Below, in pieces: positions 6,835 through 9,009 of a stretch of 9,009 bases of DNA. The notes beneath the pieces were generated by a model. It ran no database searches. It was not told the DNA's origin and saw only the letters and a program-made list of their open reading frames with translations. A program made the translations under genes and the position numbers. How positions within the stretch are numbered: the first letter of the stretch is position 1; each line of letters begins with the position of its first letter. The DNA is from an uncultured Pseudomonadales bacterium (lineage in GTDB: Bacteria > Pseudomonadota > Gammaproteobacteria > Pseudomonadales > Porticoccaceae): the NCBI GenBank assembly GCA_905478725.1, contig CAJQJT010000101.1:1-9009 (forward strand), in the 5' to 3' direction.

Positions 6835-7464
6835 TTAGGCTTTGGCGCTAGGGCGCGCATTCACCTGGTCGTACCAGCGTTGCAGATTCACACAGTCTTT
6901 TGGAATTGCTTTTTTGATCCAGCGGGCAAAGTCCATAGTGGTAAATGCAGTGATATCGGCAACCGAGAAATAGTCGCCAATAATAAATTCGCTGTTGGCA
7001 AAATGGGCATCCAAATCACGGAATAAATTATCCACTCGCAACATGCCGCGCTCAGCCAGAGCCGGAATTTGATCGTAGGGATTCGGCCCAGCCATAGCGC
7101 GACCTTCAAACATCGGATTAGAATTTCTAAAGCCTTCAGTCACTGCCACTATGCCATTCATATTGAGCTGATGGTTAGATGATTCAACCAGCGCCTTCTC
7201 CAATGGAGAACGCCCCAACAGTGGGTTCTCTGGATGAATCTCTTCTATATAGCGACAGATTGCATGAACCTGACTGATGCAGGTGCCATCGTCGAGCTGT
7301 AGCAGGGGTACTTCGCCAAGGGGGCTCAGTTTTAGAAAAGCTTCAGATTTCTGCTCACTATTTCGGATATCAACCTGAATGGTTTCAATCTCAACATTCT
7401 TTTCCGCGAGAAACATTCTTACTCGACGAGGATTGGGTGCTGCTGCGTAATCGTAAAGTTTCAT
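6835..7464 (-). CDS. Glutathione S-transferase family protein
   Basis: This is a 209-residue cytoplasmic protein with the two-domain GST layout. The N-terminal thioredoxin-like domain (about 1-80) starts MKLYDYAAAPNPRRVRMFLAEK. It holds the cis-proline motif GEVPLLQLDDGT (residues 50-61) and the glutathione-contact segment ISQVHAICRYIEE, where many GSTs have an ES pair; here it is SQ. The C-terminal helical domain (about 90-209) contains FIIGDYFSVADITAFTTMDFARW, the conserved GST helix and N-capping Asp motif. GSTs of this kind conjugate or reduce electrophilic compounds with glutathione; the actual substrate is unknown. The start is supported by GGAG at 7476-7473 on the minus strand, eight bases from the ATG. 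It begins 21 bases after the dxs stop codon, so it is probably the downstream gene of a dxs transcript. Confidence 0.92.
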   Translation of the reverse strand: MKLYDYAAAPNPRRVRMFLAEKNVEIETIQVDIRNSEQKSEAFLKLSPLGEVPLLQLDDGTCISQVHAICRYIEEIHPENPLLGRSPLEKALVESSNHQLNMNGIVAVTEGFRNSNPMFEGRAMAGPNPYDQIPALAERGMLRVDNLFRDLDAHFANSEFIIGDYFSVADITAFTTMDFARWIKKAIPKDCVNLQRWYDQVNARPSAKA

Positions 7465-7485
7465 CTTATGAACTCCGAATTATTA

Positions 7486-9009
7486 TTATTTTATCGCCTG
7501 AATAGGAAGAGCTAATAACGCCAGGCGCTTTTCGATAGCCGCGAGTATTGCCGCCGAATCGAGGCCGATACTTTCAAGCTGTTGCGAGTGGTTGCCATGA
7601 TCGACAAAACGATCAGGCAGACCCAGATGCAGAATCGGCATAACAATACCCTGCTCGGCGAGAAACTCACTGACGGCAGAACCGGCGCCGCCAGCAGTAC
7701 TATTTTCTTCGAGGGTCACCAGCAGCTGATGGGTCGCGGCTAGATCACGGATTAACTGTTCATCGATGGGTTTTACAAAACGCATATCGGCAACCGAAGC
7801 ATTTAACGTCTCGGCGACTTCAAGGCCGGCGGTCAGCAATGTGCCAAAGTTAAGAATTGCCACACCAGTGCCTTTACGAGCCATCAGGCCCTTGCCTAAA
7901 GGCAGCGCCGTCATCTGCTGTTCAATCACTGCACCTGGGCCAGTGCCGCGGGGATAACGCACCGCAGCGGGACCTGAATGCATATAGCCGGTGTAAAGCA
8001 GCTGTCGGGTTTCGTTCTCATCCGAGGGCGCCATAATCACCATATTGGGTATGCAGCGCAGATAGCTAATATCGTAGGCACCGGCATGGGTTGCGCCGTC
8101 TTCACCGACTAAACCTGCCCGGTCTAGGGCAAATAGCACATCGAGATTTTGGATAGCGACATCGTGGATCAGCTGATCGTAGGCGCGCTGTAAAAAGGTT
8201 GAGTAGATTGCCACTACAGGCTTGGATCCTTCGCAGGCCATACCGGCTGCCAGAGTTACTGCATGCTGTTCAGCAATCGCCACATCTTCAAAGCGCTCAG
8301 GAAAGCGCTCGGCAAATTCGTTCATTCCCGAGCCGTCGCACATGGCCGGAGTAATACCCACCAGACGATTGTCTTGTTCAGCCATATCACAGAGCCAGTC
8401 ACCAAAGACCTTTTGATACTTTGGCTTCGACTTGGCTTTGGTCTCAGTCACAGGCTTGGTTATCGCAGCTTTGATTGTCTGCTTGGGTTCAATTTTATTG
8501 AGCGCGTGGTAACCCACAGGATCATTCTCGGCTGGCTCAAAGCCTTTGCCCTTGTGAGTAATAATATGCAACAGCACCGCGCCCTTAATTTCTTTCAGTT
8601 TGCGCAGGGTCTCAACTAATAGCGGCAGATCGTGACCGTCTAGAGGACCAACATAGTAAAAACCCAGCTCTTCAAAAATCGTTGCCGGGGACACCATGCT
8701 CTTCATATATTCTTCGGTACGACGAACAAAATTTCTCGCATGGGGCATACCGCTCAATGCTTTTTTGCCGCTCTCGCGAAACTGGGTATAAATTCTGCTC
8801 GACCAAAGTTTCGAGAAATAGGTCGACAGGCCACCGACATTACGCGAGATCGACATCTGATTGTCGTTGAGCACCACCAGCAGATTCTTGTCCACATGGG
8901 AGGCATGATTTAACGCTTCAAAGGCCATACCCGCGGTCATGGCACCGTCGCCCATAATGGCTACGGCTCGGCGCTCTTCACCCAGTTGAGATGAAGCCAT
9001 GGCCATACC
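7486..9009 (-). CDS. dxs: 1-deoxy-D-xylulose-5-phosphate synthase, partial (N-terminus outside window)
   Basis: Dxs condenses pyruvate and glyceraldehyde 3-phosphate with thiamine diphosphate, the first step of the MEP isoprenoid pathway; DXP also feeds thiamine and pyridoxal synthesis. The window holds about 507 C-terminal residues, and the frame stays open to the edge. Compared with E. coli Dxs (620 aa) roughly 115 N-terminal residues are missing, so Met at 9006 is internal. Counting from that Met: thiamine diphosphate motif GDG (19-21) to NDN (47-49), [15 protein letters not shown] (112-126), the pyrimidine domain with AEQHAV (Glu247) and [18 protein letters not shown] with the catalytic-type His307, then the C-terminal transketolase domain (VRYPRG, ILNFGTL, VDMRFVKP-like ADMRFVKP). 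A Lys/Thr/Pro-rich linker lies at about 171-198. It is very similar to E. coli Dxs from memory and looks fully functional. Confidence 0.97.
   Translation of the reverse strand, partial: GMAMASSQLGEERRAVAIMGDGAMTAGMAFEALNHASHVDKNLLVVLNDNQMSISRNVGGLSTYFSKLWSSRIYTQFRESGKKALSGMPHARNFVRRTEEYMKSMVSPATIFEELGFYYVGPLDGHDLPLLVETLRKLKEIKGAVLLHIITHKGKGFEPAENDPVGYHALNKIEPKQTIKAAITKPVTETKAKSKPKYQKVFGDWLCDMAEQDNRLVGITPAMCDGSGMNEFAERFPERFEDVAIAEQHAVTLAAGMACEGSKPVVAIYSTFLQRAYDQLIHDVAIQNLDVLFALDRAGLVGEDGATHAGAYDISYLRCIPNMVIMAPSDENETRQLLYTGYMHSGPAAVRYPRGTGPGAVIEQQMTALPLGKGLMARKGTGVAILNFGTLLTAGLEVAETLNASVADMRFVKPIDEQLIRDLAATHQLLVTLEENSTAGGAGSAVSEFLAEQGIVMPILHLGLPDRFVDHGNHSQQLESIGLDSAAILAAIEKRLALLALPIQAIK

Noticed and set aside
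8263..8619. 118-codon + strand open frame within dxs
   Set aside because: It lies wholly antisense to a well-conserved region of dxs and shows no domain features.
1..9009. tRNA, rRNA, CRISPR, insertion sequence or prophage signals
   Set aside because: The window is almost filled by the listed genes; the gaps contain only the regulatory elements, repeats and terminators described, and no transposase, inverted terminal repeats or spacer-repeat pattern was seen.

Overview
The window looks like chromosomal DNA of a Gram-negative bacterium, most likely a gammaproteobacterium and plausibly a marine one. PstB, PhoU and Dxs resemble their E. coli counterparts closely. There is also a TonB-dependent outer-membrane receptor, a lipoprotein with a classic lipobox, and moderate base composition. 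The taxonomic call rests on recalled protein similarity, not on a search.

Left part (1-2020, + strand): the 3' end of the phosphate ABC-transporter permease gene pstA, then complete pstB (ATPase) and phoU (signalling regulator), closed by a strong intrinsic terminator. This is the tail of a pst-phoU phosphate uptake and sensing operon whose pstS/pstC end lies upstream of the window.

Middle part (2021-6790, + strand): a 183-base intergenic region carries four PhoB-type half-sites in 11-bp phase (2103-2142), that is, two tandem Pho boxes, followed by a hairpin that could mask the ribosome binding site. They precede a gene for a 547-residue lipoprotein, probably a secreted beta-helix-like protein of unknown function. 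A terminator and a short 16-bp tandem repeat array follow. Next comes a gene for an 895-residue TonB-dependent receptor, closed by a bidirectional terminator. I read the lipoprotein and receptor as a phosphate-starvation-linked outer-membrane capture and import pair. The Pho boxes are directly visible; the substrate and the pairing are inference.

Right part (6835-9009, - strand): dxs (1-deoxy-D-xylulose-5-phosphate synthase, 5' end outside the window) followed after 21 bases by a glutathione S-transferase-family gene. The two are probably co-transcribed and converge on the receptor gene. No tRNA, rRNA, CRISPR array or insertion sequence was seen.
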